From the NCBI GenBank assembly GCA_017453125.1, contig JAFTKS010000001.1:1-64000 (forward strand): a DNA stretch of 64,000 nt, written 5' to 3'. The stretch is from Clostridia bacterium (lineage in GTDB: Bacteria; Bacillota; Clostridia; Christensenellales; UBA1242). A program made the translations under genes and the position numbers. This document shows positions 40,043 to 50,114 of this stretch, piece by piece (position 1 is the stretch's first letter; each line of letters starts with the position of its first letter). The notes under the pieces were generated by a model. That model was not told the DNA's origin and did not search any database. It saw nothing but the letters and a program-made list of their open reading frames with translations.

Positions 40043-42931
40043 CTATTTTGCATCTTTGCCACAACATTGTTTGTATTTCTTACCACTTCCGCAAGGGCAA
40101 AGATCGTTTCTTCCAACTGCCTTACCTTTTGATTTTGCCTGAGTTTTCTCTGTCATATTTGTAACCATATCTATACTAGTTGGCGCTTTCATAAGTTTAT
40201 CAAGAGCTTTGTTTGCATCACTATTTTCTGGAAGAGTACTTTCTGTTTTGGTTGATTCGTCATTCACCTCAACTACTTCATCGCCACCCTTCTTCTTTTT
40301 TGCCTCTTCAAGTTCTTTCTTTCTCTTCATAGCCATTTCTTGGATTTGTTTCAATTGTTCTTCAGTTGGTTTCTTCATTGTGAAGTTTACTGGAACTTTT
40401 CTTTCAATCTGAACTTTGAAGTTGATAAGGAACATAGCTGTCTCTTCACGCATTTTCATAATCATCTTGTCATAAGCCTGACTGCTTTCTTGCTTGAATG
40501 CAATGATTGGGTCGTGGTTTCCATATGCTCTAAGACCGATTTCACTTCTAAGAATTTCCATAAAGTCAATATGGTCTCTCCACAAACTATCTACAACTCT
40601 AAGAAGAATCTCTCTTTCGATTCTCTGTGGAGCAAGCCTAATCTCTTCAAGAGCCTTACATTTGCCTTCGTAAATTTCAACTGCTTTCTTAGCAACCAAA
40701 TCAGCAAGTTCTTCTGTTTCAAGTCCTTCAATCATATCTGAAGTAACAAAGTTGAAGTCGGCTGGAAGAATTCTATTATTAAGCATAGTATTAATCTTCT
40801 CAACGTCCCATTCTTCCCAAGACTTCTTGTCGTCTACAGCATCATAAACTGTGTCAATTGCAAAGTCTTTGACCATATCCACGATTTCCTCGTGAACATC
40901 TGCTCCATCAAGAACTCTATTTCTTTCTTTGTATATCTCGCGTCTTTGTTGATTGTTGACATCGTCAAATTTCAATACTGTATGTCTTGCAGAGAAGTTG
41001 AATCCCTCTATTCTTCTTTGTGCAGCCTCAATTTGTTTTGATAAGAACTTCAAAGTGAATGCTGTATCATCAGACATCTTGAAGAATCTAACAACGCCTT
41101 GAAGTTTGTCTCCACCAAATCTTCTCATTAAATCGTCTTCCATACTTACGAAGAACACACTACTACCAGGGTCTCCTTGACGTCCTGCACGACCTCTCAA
41201 CTGGTTGTCAATACGTCTACTCTCGTGTCTCTCTGTACCAATGATATGAAGTCCACCAAGAGATATAACTTTTGCCTTCTCATCATCTGTAACTTGTTCA
41301 AATTCTTTGTAGTATTTTTTATACTTCTCTCTTACTTTCTCAAGAGCATCATTATCACTTGGAAGATATGATGTTGCAAATTCAATTTGCTCTGCATTAT
41401 AACCCAATTCTTCCATTTTTTGTTTTGCAAGATATTCTGGGTTTCCGCCTAGCATAATATCGGTTCCACGACCAGCCATATTTGTAGCAATTGTAACTTG
41501 ACCAAGTCTACCTGCTTGAGCAATAATCATACTTTCCTTTTGGTGATTCTTTGCATTAAGAACATTATGCTTGATTTTTGCTTTTGAAAGTTCTTTGGAA
41601 ATAAGTTCACTCTTCTCAATTGTTACTGTACCAACAAGGATTGGACGACCCTCTGCGTGTACTTTCTTGACCTCTTCAACTATTGCATTGATTTTTGCCT
41701 GTTCGGTAGGATAAATAATATCTGTCCAGTCAACTCTTCTTACAGGTTTGTTTGTTGGAATCTGCACAACGTCTAGATTATAAATTTTATTAAACTCAGT
41801 TTCTTCAGTCTTTGCAGTACCAGTCATTCCACTAATTTTGTCATAAATACGGAAGAAATTTTGGAACGTGATTGTAGCAAGTGTTTTGTTCTCGTCCCTT
41901 ACTTCCAATCCTTCCTTTGCTTCAATTGCTTGATGTAGTCCATTGGAATACTTTCTTCCTTCCATAAGTCTTCCAGTAAACTCATCGACAATTACGATTT
42001 CGTCGTCTTTGATAATATAACTATTATCTTTGTGCATAATATAATGCGCCTTAAGAGCATTATTGATATAGTGGTTTAATTCAATATTATTGATATCACT
42101 CAAGTTCTCAATGTTATAGAATTTCTCAGCCTTCTGGATACCATTCTCATTAAGTCTAATTGCTTTCTCTTTCTCATCAATCTCATAATCAGATTCTTTC
42201 AAGGATTTAGCAAATCTAGCAGCCTTTTTGTATTCCTCACTGCTCTTCATTCCTCTTCCAGAAATAATAAGTGGAGTTCTAGCCTCGTCAATAAGAATAC
42301 TATCCACCTCATCAATAATTGCAAAGTGATAGCCTCTTGCAACTCTATCCTCAGCACGCATTACCATATTGTCTCTCAAATAGTCAAAACCAAGTTCGTT
42401 GTTGGTACTATATGTGATATCACAATTATACGCCTCTTTCTTCTGTTCTGGAGTCATATCGTGAGTAGAAATACCAACAGTTAGTCCCAAGAAACGGAAA
42501 ATTTTACCCATCCAATCGGCATCACGAGCAGACAAGTATTCGTTAACAGTAACAATATGACAACCCTTGCCTTCTAGTGCTACAAGATAAGCAGGAAGAG
42601 TTTCCATCAATGTTTTTCCTTCACCAGTTTTCATCTCGGCAATTCTTCCTTGGAACAAAGCAATTCCGCCAAGAATCTGCACGTGATAATGCCTTTTGCC
42701 AATTACTCTAGTACTAGCCTCTCTTACACACGCATACGCATCTGGTAGAATGTCTATAGGTTTCTCACCCTCTTTAAGTCTAAGTTTGAGTAGTGCTGTG
42801 GTGTTTTTCAACTCATCATCAGTCATTACTCTATATTTATCGCTAAGTTCTTCAACTTTCTTTGCAATCTTTTCTAGTTTCTCTACGTTTCTAGCATTTT
42901 CAGATTTAAATATTTTCTTAAATAAGCCCAT
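40043..42931 (-). CDS. secA: preprotein translocase ATPase SecA
   Basis: 962 aa. SecA drives proteins through SecYEG at the membrane. Walker A in KTGEGKTL, DEAD-like IIDEVDSIL, the second nucleotide-binding half with TNMAGRGTDI and RGRAGRQGDPGS, the helical wing and scaffold, then a Lys/Glu-rich linker and the SEC-C zinc motif CPCGSGKKYKQCC at the end. The long linker makes it larger than the roughly 840-aa Bacillus type. AAGGAG precedes the ATG. Only one secA is visible here. Together with the 178-aa gene downstream it may form one transcript. Confidence 0.97.
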   Translation of the reverse strand: MGLFKKIFKSENARNVEKLEKIAKKVEELSDKYRVMTDDELKNTTALLKLRLKEGEKPIDILPDAYACVREASTRVIGKRHYHVQILGGIALFQGRIAEMKTGEGKTLMETLPAYLVALEGKGCHIVTVNEYLSARDADWMGKIFRFLGLTVGISTHDMTPEQKKEAYNCDITYSTNNELGFDYLRDNMVMRAEDRVARGYHFAIIDEVDSILIDEARTPLIISGRGMKSSEEYKKAARFAKSLKESDYEIDEKEKAIRLNENGIQKAEKFYNIENLSDINNIELNHYINNALKAHYIMHKDNSYIIKDDEIVIVDEFTGRLMEGRKYSNGLHQAIEAKEGLEVRDENKTLATITFQNFFRIYDKISGMTGTAKTEETEFNKIYNLDVVQIPTNKPVRRVDWTDIIYPTEQAKINAIVEEVKKVHAEGRPILVGTVTIEKSELISKELSKAKIKHNVLNAKNHQKESMIIAQAGRLGQVTIATNMAGRGTDIMLGGNPEYLAKQKMEELGYNAEQIEFATSYLPSDNDALEKVREKYKKYYKEFEQVTDDEKAKVISLGGLHIIGTERHESRRIDNQLRGRAGRQGDPGSSVFFVSMEDDLMRRFGGDKLQGVVRFFKMSDDTAFTLKFLSKQIEAAQRRIEGFNFSARHTVLKFDDVNNQQRREIYKERNRVLDGADVHEEIVDMVKDFAIDTVYDAVDDKKSWEEWDVEKINTMLNNRILPADFNFVTSDMIEGLETEELADLVAKKAVEIYEGKCKALEEIRLAPQRIEREILLRVVDSLWRDHIDFMEILRSEIGLRAYGNHDPIIAFKQESSQAYDKMIMKMREETAMFLINFKVQIERKVPVNFTMKKPTEEQLKQIQEMAMKRKKELEEAKKKKGGDEVVEVNDESTKTESTLPENSDANKALDKLMKAPTSIDMVTNMTEKTQAKSKGKAVGRNDLCPCGSGKKYKQCCGKDAK

Positions 42932-43168
42932 CTTTTCTCCTTAATCCACAGGTGCAATATAAAAATTAAACTATACAATGGTCGCACCATAACATCATAA
43001 GTATTTTACAATAAAACTCCCCAAAAACCAAATAATTTTCAACATTAATTACATTATTTGATAGACTCTCTGTCGAAATATGCAAAAGAGCCACCAACAA
43101 ATACACAGTACAAACATTCTCCCCGACAAAATTTTCATAAATTTATTAACAAAACACTGTCAATTAAA

Positions 43169-43197
43169 TTGGTCAAAAAAGCAATCTGTGGTAAAAT
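43169..43197 (+). promoter_or_regulatory. promoter of the nrnA-like operon
   Basis: TTGGTC, 17-nt spacer, TAAAAT; about 30 nt before the GTG start. Confidence 0.5.
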
Positions 43198-43227
43198 AAA
43201 AACACTTATAAAAATGGAGACAATATT

Positions 43228-44181
43228 GTGGCAACACTAAACACGCTCAAGCAAGAACTAGAAAAATTACAACTTCCAATCTATATATCTGGACACATAA
43301 CTCCAGACAACGATTCTATAGGGTCATCAATCGCTCTTGGACGACTACTAGAAAAAATCGGCAAAGAAGTATTTGTTTTGCTAGAAGACTACGACCAAGA
43401 CATATTGGACGTACACAAGAATCGTCACTTGGTTACTAACGCAATTTCTCACACCGATTACGCATTTATCGCCCTAGACCTCAATGAGGAATATAGACTC
43501 GGTAGATGGGAAACAAATTTCCAGTCGGCAAAAGTCAAAATTAATATAGACCATCATCAAGGAAACAATACAACCGCCGACTTAATTATAAGCCAGCCCG
43601 AGAAGAGTTCAACTTGTGAAATCATATACAACCTGTATTCCGAATTTGACCAAAATTATCTCGACACCGAAATTTGCGAGAGTCTATACGCAGGAATGAT
43701 GACAGATACAGGTTGCTTTGCAAGACGATTATCAACCGAAACACTTACTATTGCTCAAGACCTTATCAATCACGGAATAAATTACGAAGACATCATACGT
43801 CGCACTTATTCTCATAGAACACTTTACGAATTACAAGCATTATCTATGCTTGTAAATAATCTACAGTTTGACTCTTTTCATTATGTTGTTATGGACAAAA
43901 CCCTACCCGAGTTTTGCTCTCTTACCCATAATCAAATTATGAAAACCATTGCAGAAGAAATAAGAAAGATTGAAGGAATTGATGTTTTTATATTACTCAT
44001 AAAAGACCAAGATTCTCTTACTGCAAAATGTATGAGCAATATTAGCAAGAACGCCAATATCATCGCAGAACTTTTTGGCGGTGGCGGACACAAAGGAGAG
44101 GCAGGCTTTACAACAACAGAGTACACTATTGATGAAATTATCTCATCGGTTAAAGACTTCCTAACAAATGAAAAAAATTAA
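43228..44181 (+). CDS. DHH-family phosphoesterase, NrnA-like
   Basis: 317 aa. GHITPDNDSIGS, DLNEEYR, DHHQGNN and the C-terminal DHHA1 motif GGGGHKGEAG show a bifunctional oligoribonuclease/pAp-phosphatase type (NrnA), which degrades nanoRNAs and 3',5'-bisphosphate nucleotides. The start is a GTG with GGAGA 7 nt upstream. The next gene starts 12 nt after its stop, so the two are co-transcribed. Confidence 0.93.
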   Translation: MATLNTLKQELEKLQLPIYISGHITPDNDSIGSSIALGRLLEKIGKEVFVLLEDYDQDILDVHKNRHLVTNAISHTDYAFIALDLNEEYRLGRWETNFQSAKVKINIDHHQGNNTTADLIISQPEKSSTCEIIYNLYSEFDQNYLDTEICESLYAGMMTDTGCFARRLSTETLTIAQDLINHGINYEDIIRRTYSHRTLYELQALSMLVNNLQFDSFHYVVMDKTLPEFCSLTHNQIMKTIAEEIRKIEGIDVFILLIKDQDSLTAKCMSNISKNANIIAELFGGGGHKGEAGFTTTEYTIDEIISSVKDFLTNEKN

Positions 44182-44193
44182 ATTGGAGAAATT

Positions 44194-45174
44194 ATGAGAA
44201 AGTTTTTTGCTTATTTTTTTGGACAAGGAGAAACTGCTGAATTCAAATACTTTTCACTTGCCCACATACTACCAATACTTATTCTTGGTGGAGTAATTGC
44301 ACTTATCATTGTATATAGGGCAAAAATTAGAAAACTAAAACACGAAGAAAAATTAAGAATCACTATGGCATTTATCTGTATTATTACCGAAATGTCATAC
44401 TTTTGGAGAATGTGTGGAGTTGAAGCCCTCACTCCCACACCAGTCGACCATCTTCCTATCACCGTTTGTGGCTGGGGAATCATATTCTGTACTTTCTTGT
44501 GTTTAACCAAAAACCAAACACTATTTGACATTGCTTATTTCTGGGTTTTGACTGGAAGTATCTTTGGAATTGCCACTCCTACGGTAATTGAATTCTGCGG
44601 TCCAACTAGATTCAGATTCTATCAATTTTGGTTGGAGCACACAATGGGATTTGTAGTTCTATTCTATATGATGTTTGTTCACAAAATGAGACCAAATGTA
44701 AAATCCATTTTCAAGTCTTATGGAATGCTACTTATTCTTGGTGTAATTGCTATAATTGCAAACAACATAATACCTGGCGCAAACTATTTGTTTATGGCAA
44801 AGCCAGAAGATACTCCATCTATTCTAGACATTTTACCAAAAAACTATGCTGTAAGAATTATAATTATGGCATCGGTTATGGCGCTACTATTCTTCATTGC
44901 TTATCTTCCTTGGTTGATAAAAGACATCAGGGTCAAAAAGAAAGTTCACATTCTTGCCACATCAAAATCGAGAACAACTACAGAATTTTCTTATCTCGAC
45001 TCAGAAATGGAAGAATCTAACATAGAACAACAGAAAATTAGTAACGATATACCCACACAAAAAGAATCTATCCAAAAGAAAACTACTACAAAAAAGAAAA
45101 CTTCACACACGTCTCCCAAAAGTACAAAAACAGCAACCGCAAAGAAAAAAAACACATCTAATTCTTCAAAATAG
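44194..45174 (+). CDS. YwaF/TMEM164-like integral membrane protein
   Basis: 326 aa. About six or seven hydrophobic segments; the stretch LPITVCGWGI...LFDIAYFWVLTGSIFGIATPT and a later WLEHTMGFV have the pattern of the YwaF (TIGR02206/TMEM164-like) family, whose bacterial role is unknown. A 75-residue polar C-terminal tail is very rich in Lys, Thr and Ser and is probably disordered and cytoplasmic. GGAGA precedes the ATG. It is the second gene of the nrnA-like operon. Confidence 0.8.
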   Translation: MRKFFAYFFGQGETAEFKYFSLAHILPILILGGVIALIIVYRAKIRKLKHEEKLRITMAFICIITEMSYFWRMCGVEALTPTPVDHLPITVCGWGIIFCTFLCLTKNQTLFDIAYFWVLTGSIFGIATPTVIEFCGPTRFRFYQFWLEHTMGFVVLFYMMFVHKMRPNVKSIFKSYGMLLILGVIAIIANNIIPGANYLFMAKPEDTPSILDILPKNYAVRIIIMASVMALLFFIAYLPWLIKDIRVKKKVHILATSKSRTTTEFSYLDSEMEESNIEQQKISNDIPTQKESIQKKTTTKKKTSHTSPKSTKTATAKKKNTSNSSK

Positions 45175-45181
45175 TTAATCA

Positions 45182-45218
45182 AAAAAAGAAACTCAAATGT
45201 TATTGAGTTTCTTTTTTT
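45182..45218. terminator. terminator between converging genes
   Basis: AAAGAAACTCAA (45185-45196) / TTGAGTTTCTTT (45203-45214), with T-run on the plus strand and T residues on the minus strand. Confidence 0.9.
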
Positions 45219-45252
45219 ATTTTGCCTTTAGACAATACTAATTCTAATGAAG

Positions 45253-45996
45253 TTATTGATGAGCCTCTTGGAATTCCTCTTCCTCATCTTCTTCTGTTTC
45301 TATGAACATTTTTCCAAGTTCATTACACCTTAGTCTCAATCTATCCGCAATTTCTTCTCTTGTGTTCCACCTCTCTACAAGTTCAGAATATTTGATAGGT
45401 TTGTCAATAATATATGTATTGTCAGACTTTCTATAATAGGCAACATAAATAGGCACATCTATATCTTTTCTTTTGCAAGCCTCACAAAGCAAAGTAAATC
45501 CCGCGTGAAAGCCTTCTAGTTCTGGAAGATATCCATTGGTTGAATCTTCTGGAAAGATACAAATATTATCTCCCGACTCCAAAGCCTCAACGCTCTCCGT
45601 AATTGTCTTTCTTAACCTACCATCTCTATATGTAGAAATAAGGTCAAATCCACTATAAAACATATTTGTTAGCGGACTAGCAATTAGGCAAAACAATCTA
45701 GCAAGACCCAAATTCCAGTGTTTCTTTTCGTGATAATAAACCCTAGACTGATACTTATACATTTTAACTAGTCCCGAATTCATTTCGTGCGCACCCCACA
45801 TTCTAATAGGTGCATCACAATAAATTTCCAATGCCATTGGTGCATCTGTTCCTTCGTGGTTACTAAGAATAATTCCACCTCCACAGAACTTTTCTCCAAG
45901 ATAAATATATCTAGGCTCTTTATACTTTATTTTCATAATAGTAGTAAGTACTCTAAACCACCATTTTCGCTTTTTCTTTTGTTTCTTTTGTTCCAT
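45253..45996 (-). CDS. 1-acylglycerol-3-phosphate acyltransferase-like (PlsC family)
   Basis: 247 aa from the ATG at 45996 with AAGGTGGA upstream; further in-frame ATGs upstream lack a site. The acyltransferase motif I appears as SNHEGTDAP (His-x4-Asp), with FPEDSTNG in the position of the conserved Pro/Gly motif. A Lys-rich N terminus suggests membrane association. It probably acylates a lysophospholipid; the exact substrate is uncertain. The C terminus is acidic (EEDEEEE). Confidence 0.82.
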   Translation of the reverse strand: MEQKKQKKKRKWWFRVLTTIMKIKYKEPRYIYLGEKFCGGGIILSNHEGTDAPMALEIYCDAPIRMWGAHEMNSGLVKMYKYQSRVYYHEKKHWNLGLARLFCLIASPLTNMFYSGFDLISTYRDGRLRKTITESVEALESGDNICIFPEDSTNGYLPELEGFHAGFTLLCEACKRKDIDVPIYVAYYRKSDNTYIIDKPIKYSELVERWNTREEIADRLRLRCNELGKMFIETEEDEEEEFQEAHQ

Positions 45997-46104
45997 TTTC
46001 CACCTTCCACCATAAATAATTTTTGCAAATTTCAAAATCGACAATAATCGACAATTTAATTGTAACACAGATTCAAAATTTCGTCATTTATTTGTGGGGC
46101 ATTT

Positions 46105-46137
46105 CAAAAAAAAGACAAGACTTTTGTCCTGTCAATT
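46105..46137 (-). terminator. terminator of the exchanger gene
   Basis: GACA-GAC / GTC-TGTC stem with one mismatch around TTTT; eight T residues follow on the minus strand. Confidence 0.75.
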
Positions 46138-46143
46138 AACAAA

Positions 46144-47163
46144 CTAAAAACAATAATTTCTAACAATAGCAAATACCAAATAAGCAATATATATACAAAC
46201 AAACAATATTCCTTCCGCTTTGCTAATATGCGACTTATGCAAACAACTAATAACAAAAATAATTGTAGAAACCAAGAGAATTATCAAATCCGTTAAAATA
46301 ACTGCAGAAATAGGCGCTTGTGCAATCAAACCCACAGAACCAAGAATCAAAGCAATGTTGATAATATTTGAACCAACAACATTTCCTAGAGCCAAGTCTT
46401 TCTCACCCTTCTTTGTAGCAACCACACTTGTTACAAGTTCTGGCAAACTTGTACCGAATGCCACAATTGTAAGTCCTACCAAAGCCTGACTCATTCCCAT
46501 TTGGATTGCTAGATACTCAGCAGTACTAGCAACGCATTCTCCACCAAATACAACAGCCCCTAATCCTAAAATAAGATAAAGAACAATTTGCCAAACCTTG
46601 AGGTCTTTTACATCACTATCTTGAGTTGTTATTTCAATATTTTTTGACTGCAGATATTGCTCTTGTTTCAATTTTCTCTTTCTTGTTCTATTAGCGTTAA
46701 AAATAAGTATGCACAAATAAAGTGCCAACAAAACTATCAACAAAATACTCTCTGTTCTAGACAACACATTTGCCCCAGCACCGTCCAAAACCATATCCAA
46801 ACCAAACAAAGTAAGCACAGCAGTAATTGCAATCAAAAACGGAAAATCTATTTTGTTTGTAGACTTATTCATAGCAATTGGAGAACCAATAGCAACAATA
46901 CCAAGAATAAATAACATATTAAACATATTTGAGCCAACAATATTACCAACAGACATATCCATCGACCCAGATATTGCACTTGCAATACTAACAGATAATT
47001 CTGGCAAACTTGTTCCCAACGCCACAATTGTAAGTCCTATGAAAATTGATGGAACTTTCAATCGTTTTGCAACTGCACTCGCTCCACTTACAAAAAAATC
47101 CGCACCTTTTATCAAGAACACCATTCCCAAAATAAGAAACAAAATATTTAGAAAAATTGTCAT
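46144..47163 (-). CDS. Na+/Ca2+ antiporter, CaxA/YrbG family
   Basis: 339 aa from the ATG at 47163, with AAGG just upstream. About ten TM helices and the two alpha repeats that define the family: GLTIVALGTSLPELSVS with GNIVGSNMFN, and GLTIVAFGTSLPELVTS with GNVVGSNIIN. The conserved Glu in each LPEL is the ion-coupling residue. It exports Ca2+ in exchange for Na+ at the membrane. It is monocistronic. Confidence 0.94.
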   Translation of the reverse strand: MTIFLNILFLILGMVFLIKGADFFVSGASAVAKRLKVPSIFIGLTIVALGTSLPELSVSIASAISGSMDMSVGNIVGSNMFNMLFILGIVAIGSPIAMNKSTNKIDFPFLIAITAVLTLFGLDMVLDGAGANVLSRTESILLIVLLALYLCILIFNANRTRKRKLKQEQYLQSKNIEITTQDSDVKDLKVWQIVLYLILGLGAVVFGGECVASTAEYLAIQMGMSQALVGLTIVAFGTSLPELVTSVVATKKGEKDLALGNVVGSNIINIALILGSVGLIAQAPISAVILTDLIILLVSTIIFVISCLHKSHISKAEGILFVCIYIAYLVFAIVRNYCF

Positions 47164-47315
47164 TTGCCTTACCCTCTTTTTTAACAATACGAAAACGATT
47201 GTATCATATTTTTTAGAAAACAAAAAAACATTTATCGACAATATTTGCTCTTTTGCAAAAAACTATCAATAAATGTTTTCCTATATTCCATTTCAATAGT
47301 AAAATATTTACATTT

Positions 47316-47900
47316 TCAATATCTTTCTTGAGATATATTCTTTCGTTCTTTTTCAAAGAATGCAATGGCCTCTTTTGTTTGTCGAATATACTCATTTCTG
47401 CCACGATTCATTTCTGGATTGTGTGCTAAAGCATCACAAATTTGTATTTGAAACTTAACTTTCGAGAATTCCAAATCATCACGAATCTGCCCCAGCATAA
47501 GAGGTGTATCGTGAGACTCAATCAACTTGCAAATATATTGAATATATCTTCTATCAAAATCAAGTCTTGAAAGTATCTTTTCAGACATTTCGGCAGACTT
47601 TATTTCGTGACCCCTATATCTTCTAATGCCGTCTTTTTCTTCAAAGTTATGAGGTTTTCCAATATCGTGCAAAAGAAGTGTAAGCCTTATATCCAAATCT
47701 ACAGGAGCATTTTGCAAAGCACACAATGTATGCTCCCAAACGTCCAAGTGATGATGAGGGTGTTTATGCTCAAAACCAATCATTGGAGTTATTTCTGGGA
47801 TAATTTTGAGTAAAATATTCAAATTCTGCTTGATTGCCTTTACAGCATCGGGGCTTTCCAACATTCTAATCAGGCATTCTCTATCTGCATTTATCTGCAT
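47316..47900 (-). CDS. HD-domain protein
   Basis: 194 aa. DVWEHTLCAL, LLLHDIGKP and RGHEIKSAEM supply the His, His-Asp and His ligands of an HD phosphohydrolase similar to the HD domain of tRNA nucleotidyltransferases, but no nucleotidyltransferase domain is attached. GAGAGG precedes the ATG. The substrate is unknown. Confidence 0.85.
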   Translation of the reverse strand: MQINADRECLIRMLESPDAVKAIKQNLNILLKIIPEITPMIGFEHKHPHHHLDVWEHTLCALQNAPVDLDIRLTLLLHDIGKPHNFEEKDGIRRYRGHEIKSAEMSEKILSRLDFDRRYIQYICKLIESHDTPLMLGQIRDDLEFSKVKFQIQICDALAHNPEMNRGRNEYIRQTKEAIAFFEKERKNISQERY

Positions 47901-47990
47901 AACCCTCTCCTCTTTTTATTTTTCAAAATAAGTATACCATATCATTTACCGCAAGTCACTACCCAACTGCAAATTTAATATTATTAAACT

Positions 47991-48019
47991 AAAAAAAGAG
48001 TGTTAAAATAATAACACTC
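47991..48019 (-). terminator. terminator of the nucleotidyltransferase gene
   Basis: GAGTGTT (47998-48004) / AACACTC (48013-48019); seven T residues follow on the minus strand. Confidence 0.88.
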
Positions 48020-48027
48020 ATATTTTA

Positions 48028-49002
48028 TTATCTTTCCAAAGTATCAGTATCCAACAAATGTTCAGGATATTTTCCTTCATCTTTTAATCTTCTAATTGAT
48101 GCAATCAATTTATCCAATTCGCTCTTGTATGTAATTCCAATCCATTCAGATGGTGTTTTCTTAAGTTTTACACTAACCTCACCTTCACGGATTAAATCAT
48201 TGACAACCTCAGGTATCAACGCCTCGCCCTTTTCCAAATTTGCATTAGCAAAGAAATCTTCAAGATAAGTTTTCAATTTCTCAATTATTTTGTATGTAAA
48301 TCCAAACATATTCATAGAAACAGGGGTCTTTTCATCAATGACTCTCCATTCATTTTTGTCAAGAGGAGTTGCATAAACTTTACCATCTGCACGTCTTTCA
48401 ATCTCACTTTCTTCAAGACCTTTTACAATACCCTTTTCAACCTCGAAAATTCCTCTTTTTACCGCACCATTTTCACTAAGTGTATTCTTTGTATAAAAGC
48501 CAGTATTCACAAACTCATTGTATTCACAATCTCTCAATGCATCTGCCATTATTTGAAATGATTCCGAGCCATAGTAATCATCAGCATTAATTATTGCAAA
48601 CTTGCTTTTCTCATCTACCAAATGTCTAATTGCATATAAAGCGTGCGCAGTACCAAAAGGCTTTACTCTTCCCTCTGGAACTTTGGTACCCTCTGGAACA
48701 TCTTCCATTCTTTGGAATGCATATTCTACATCTAAGCCCATCGCCTCGGCCCTTTTGCCAATAGTAGACTTAAACACATCTGCAAATTCTTCTTTTATAA
48801 CAAAAATAACTCTTGTAAAACCTGCTTTTTTTGCATCAAAAAGCGAATAGTCAATTATAAAATTTTGGTCTTCATCAACAGGTTGAATTTGTTTAAGTCC
48901 GCCGAATCTTGAGCCCATACCTGCTGCCAATATTGTCAAGGTCAAGCCCTCTTCCCTTTTTGCCAAATTATTATTTTTTTCCACTTCCAAATCTCTTATC
49001 AT
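48028..49002 (-). CDS. sugar-nucleotide nucleotidyltransferase
   Basis: 324 aa from the ATG at 49002, which has GGGAG 7 nt upstream. ILAAGMGSRFGG is the nucleotide-binding signature of the NTP_transferase family, and INADDYYG is the metal-binding region. It probably activates a sugar phosphate to an NDP-sugar; the sugar cannot be named. The C-terminal part lacks a hexapeptide-repeat helix. Confidence 0.88.
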   Translation of the reverse strand: MIRDLEVEKNNNLAKREEGLTLTILAAGMGSRFGGLKQIQPVDEDQNFIIDYSLFDAKKAGFTRVIFVIKEEFADVFKSTIGKRAEAMGLDVEYAFQRMEDVPEGTKVPEGRVKPFGTAHALYAIRHLVDEKSKFAIINADDYYGSESFQIMADALRDCEYNEFVNTGFYTKNTLSENGAVKRGIFEVEKGIVKGLEESEIERRADGKVYATPLDKNEWRVIDEKTPVSMNMFGFTYKIIEKLKTYLEDFFANANLEKGEALIPEVVNDLIREGEVSVKLKKTPSEWIGITYKSELDKLIASIRRLKDEGKYPEHLLDTDTLER

Positions 49003-49131
49003 AAACATTCTCCCTTGATAATATTTATAATATTTTACAGTATATTTTGTGAATCTCAAAATAAAATCGACTATTATTTATTTTCTGTTCACTGGTGCAT
49101 AATTAAAAAACGCCAAAGTGTCTTCATCAAC

Positions 49132-49164
49132 TAAAAAAGGCATTGAATAAAAGTTCAACGCCTT
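49132..49164 (-). terminator. terminator
   Basis: AAGGCATTGAA (49137-49147) / TTCAACGCCTT (49154-49164) with one mismatch; six T residues follow on the minus strand. Confidence 0.85.
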
Positions 49165-49178
49165 AAATTTAATATTTT

Positions 49179-49892
49179 TTACGCACTTGGATTTTCGTCT
49201 TCGTTTTGGCCTTGATTGTTTACAATGATTGGGCTCATTGCTCCCATATACTTAACAACCATAGCCTTCAATTTCCAAGGCTCAATATATTCACAATCAC
49301 TACTTATTTCTTGTGAATTCATTGTTCTCTGAGCTTCCAAAATTCTCATTGCAAGCCCTAACATAATTTTTTCCTTGTTTTCACTAACAAGTTCTATTGT
49401 ATCCAATTGTTGTTTGAATCTACCGATTTGTTTTTTTGCTTTTTCATCCGATAGCAAAGACTTGGCAATTTCATCTACATACGGATCTTTTTGATCCATT
49501 CCCATTTCTTCCAAAGCAAGTTTTAATGACTCGCCAGAAAAGCCATCTTCAATAGAATCACATATTTCTAGCATATTAAGCTTGACATCATTCTCATAGT
49601 ATTTTGATTTCTTTCTATCGGCAGGCTCAAATTCAGCCCTCAATTCGCTTCTAGTTATAATATCAACGAATGACTTTGGTGCTCCTTCATAAAGAAACGA
49701 AACAAGATACTGACAGTCCCTAGCAAAAATTGTCAAATCCCTATCTGTAAAAAACCTTCTATTATTAATGCTAATCGCTCTGTAGAATTCCTCTTTGTTT
49801 ACTCTTCCCGACGCAATAACATTCCAATCAATTACGTCTATCTGTTCTTGTGTCAATATACCTTGATCTAATAAAAATTGTGTATTTTCCAT
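49179..49892 (-). CDS. hypothetical helical protein (237 aa)
   Basis: Not recognised. It is all-helical in appearance, acidic, with no membrane segment. The first 30 residues (LLDQGILTQEQIDVIDW) resemble an EF-hand-like or HTH-like helix pair, without clear metal ligands. A gapped GGGGG precedes the ATG. It is monocistronic, with a good terminator. Confidence 0.65.
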   Translation of the reverse strand: MENTQFLLDQGILTQEQIDVIDWNVIASGRVNKEEFYRAISINNRRFFTDRDLTIFARDCQYLVSFLYEGAPKSFVDIITRSELRAEFEPADRKKSKYYENDVKLNMLEICDSIEDGFSGESLKLALEEMGMDQKDPYVDEIAKSLLSDEKAKKQIGRFKQQLDTIELVSENKEKIMLGLAMRILEAQRTMNSQEISSDCEYIEPWKLKAMVVKYMGAMSPIIVNNQGQNEDENPSA

Positions 49893-50114
49893 AATATCCC
49901 CCCACTTTTTAAATTATACCATATCTTTCAGCAATTTGCAATAGTAAACTAAAATTATTTTTTGGGGTGTCATTTTATTTCCACGAAAGTTTATCCAGTA
50001 TCTACTTATGTCAATTAACCTACTGCTTTATTTCTATTAAAAACAATACAAAATGCGTTATTTTTCCTTATGTTCAATATGGATTTGTATAAGTACCCCG
50101 AACCACAATCAGCC

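Noticed and set aside
43058-43240. 60-codon plus-strand frame before the nrnA-like gene
   Set aside because: It overlaps the promoter and GTG start of the nrnA-like gene, and has no ribosome binding site or recognisable product.
47213-47404. 63-codon minus-strand frame overlapping the HD gene end
   Set aside because: It overlaps a well-supported HD-domain gene and has no start signal.
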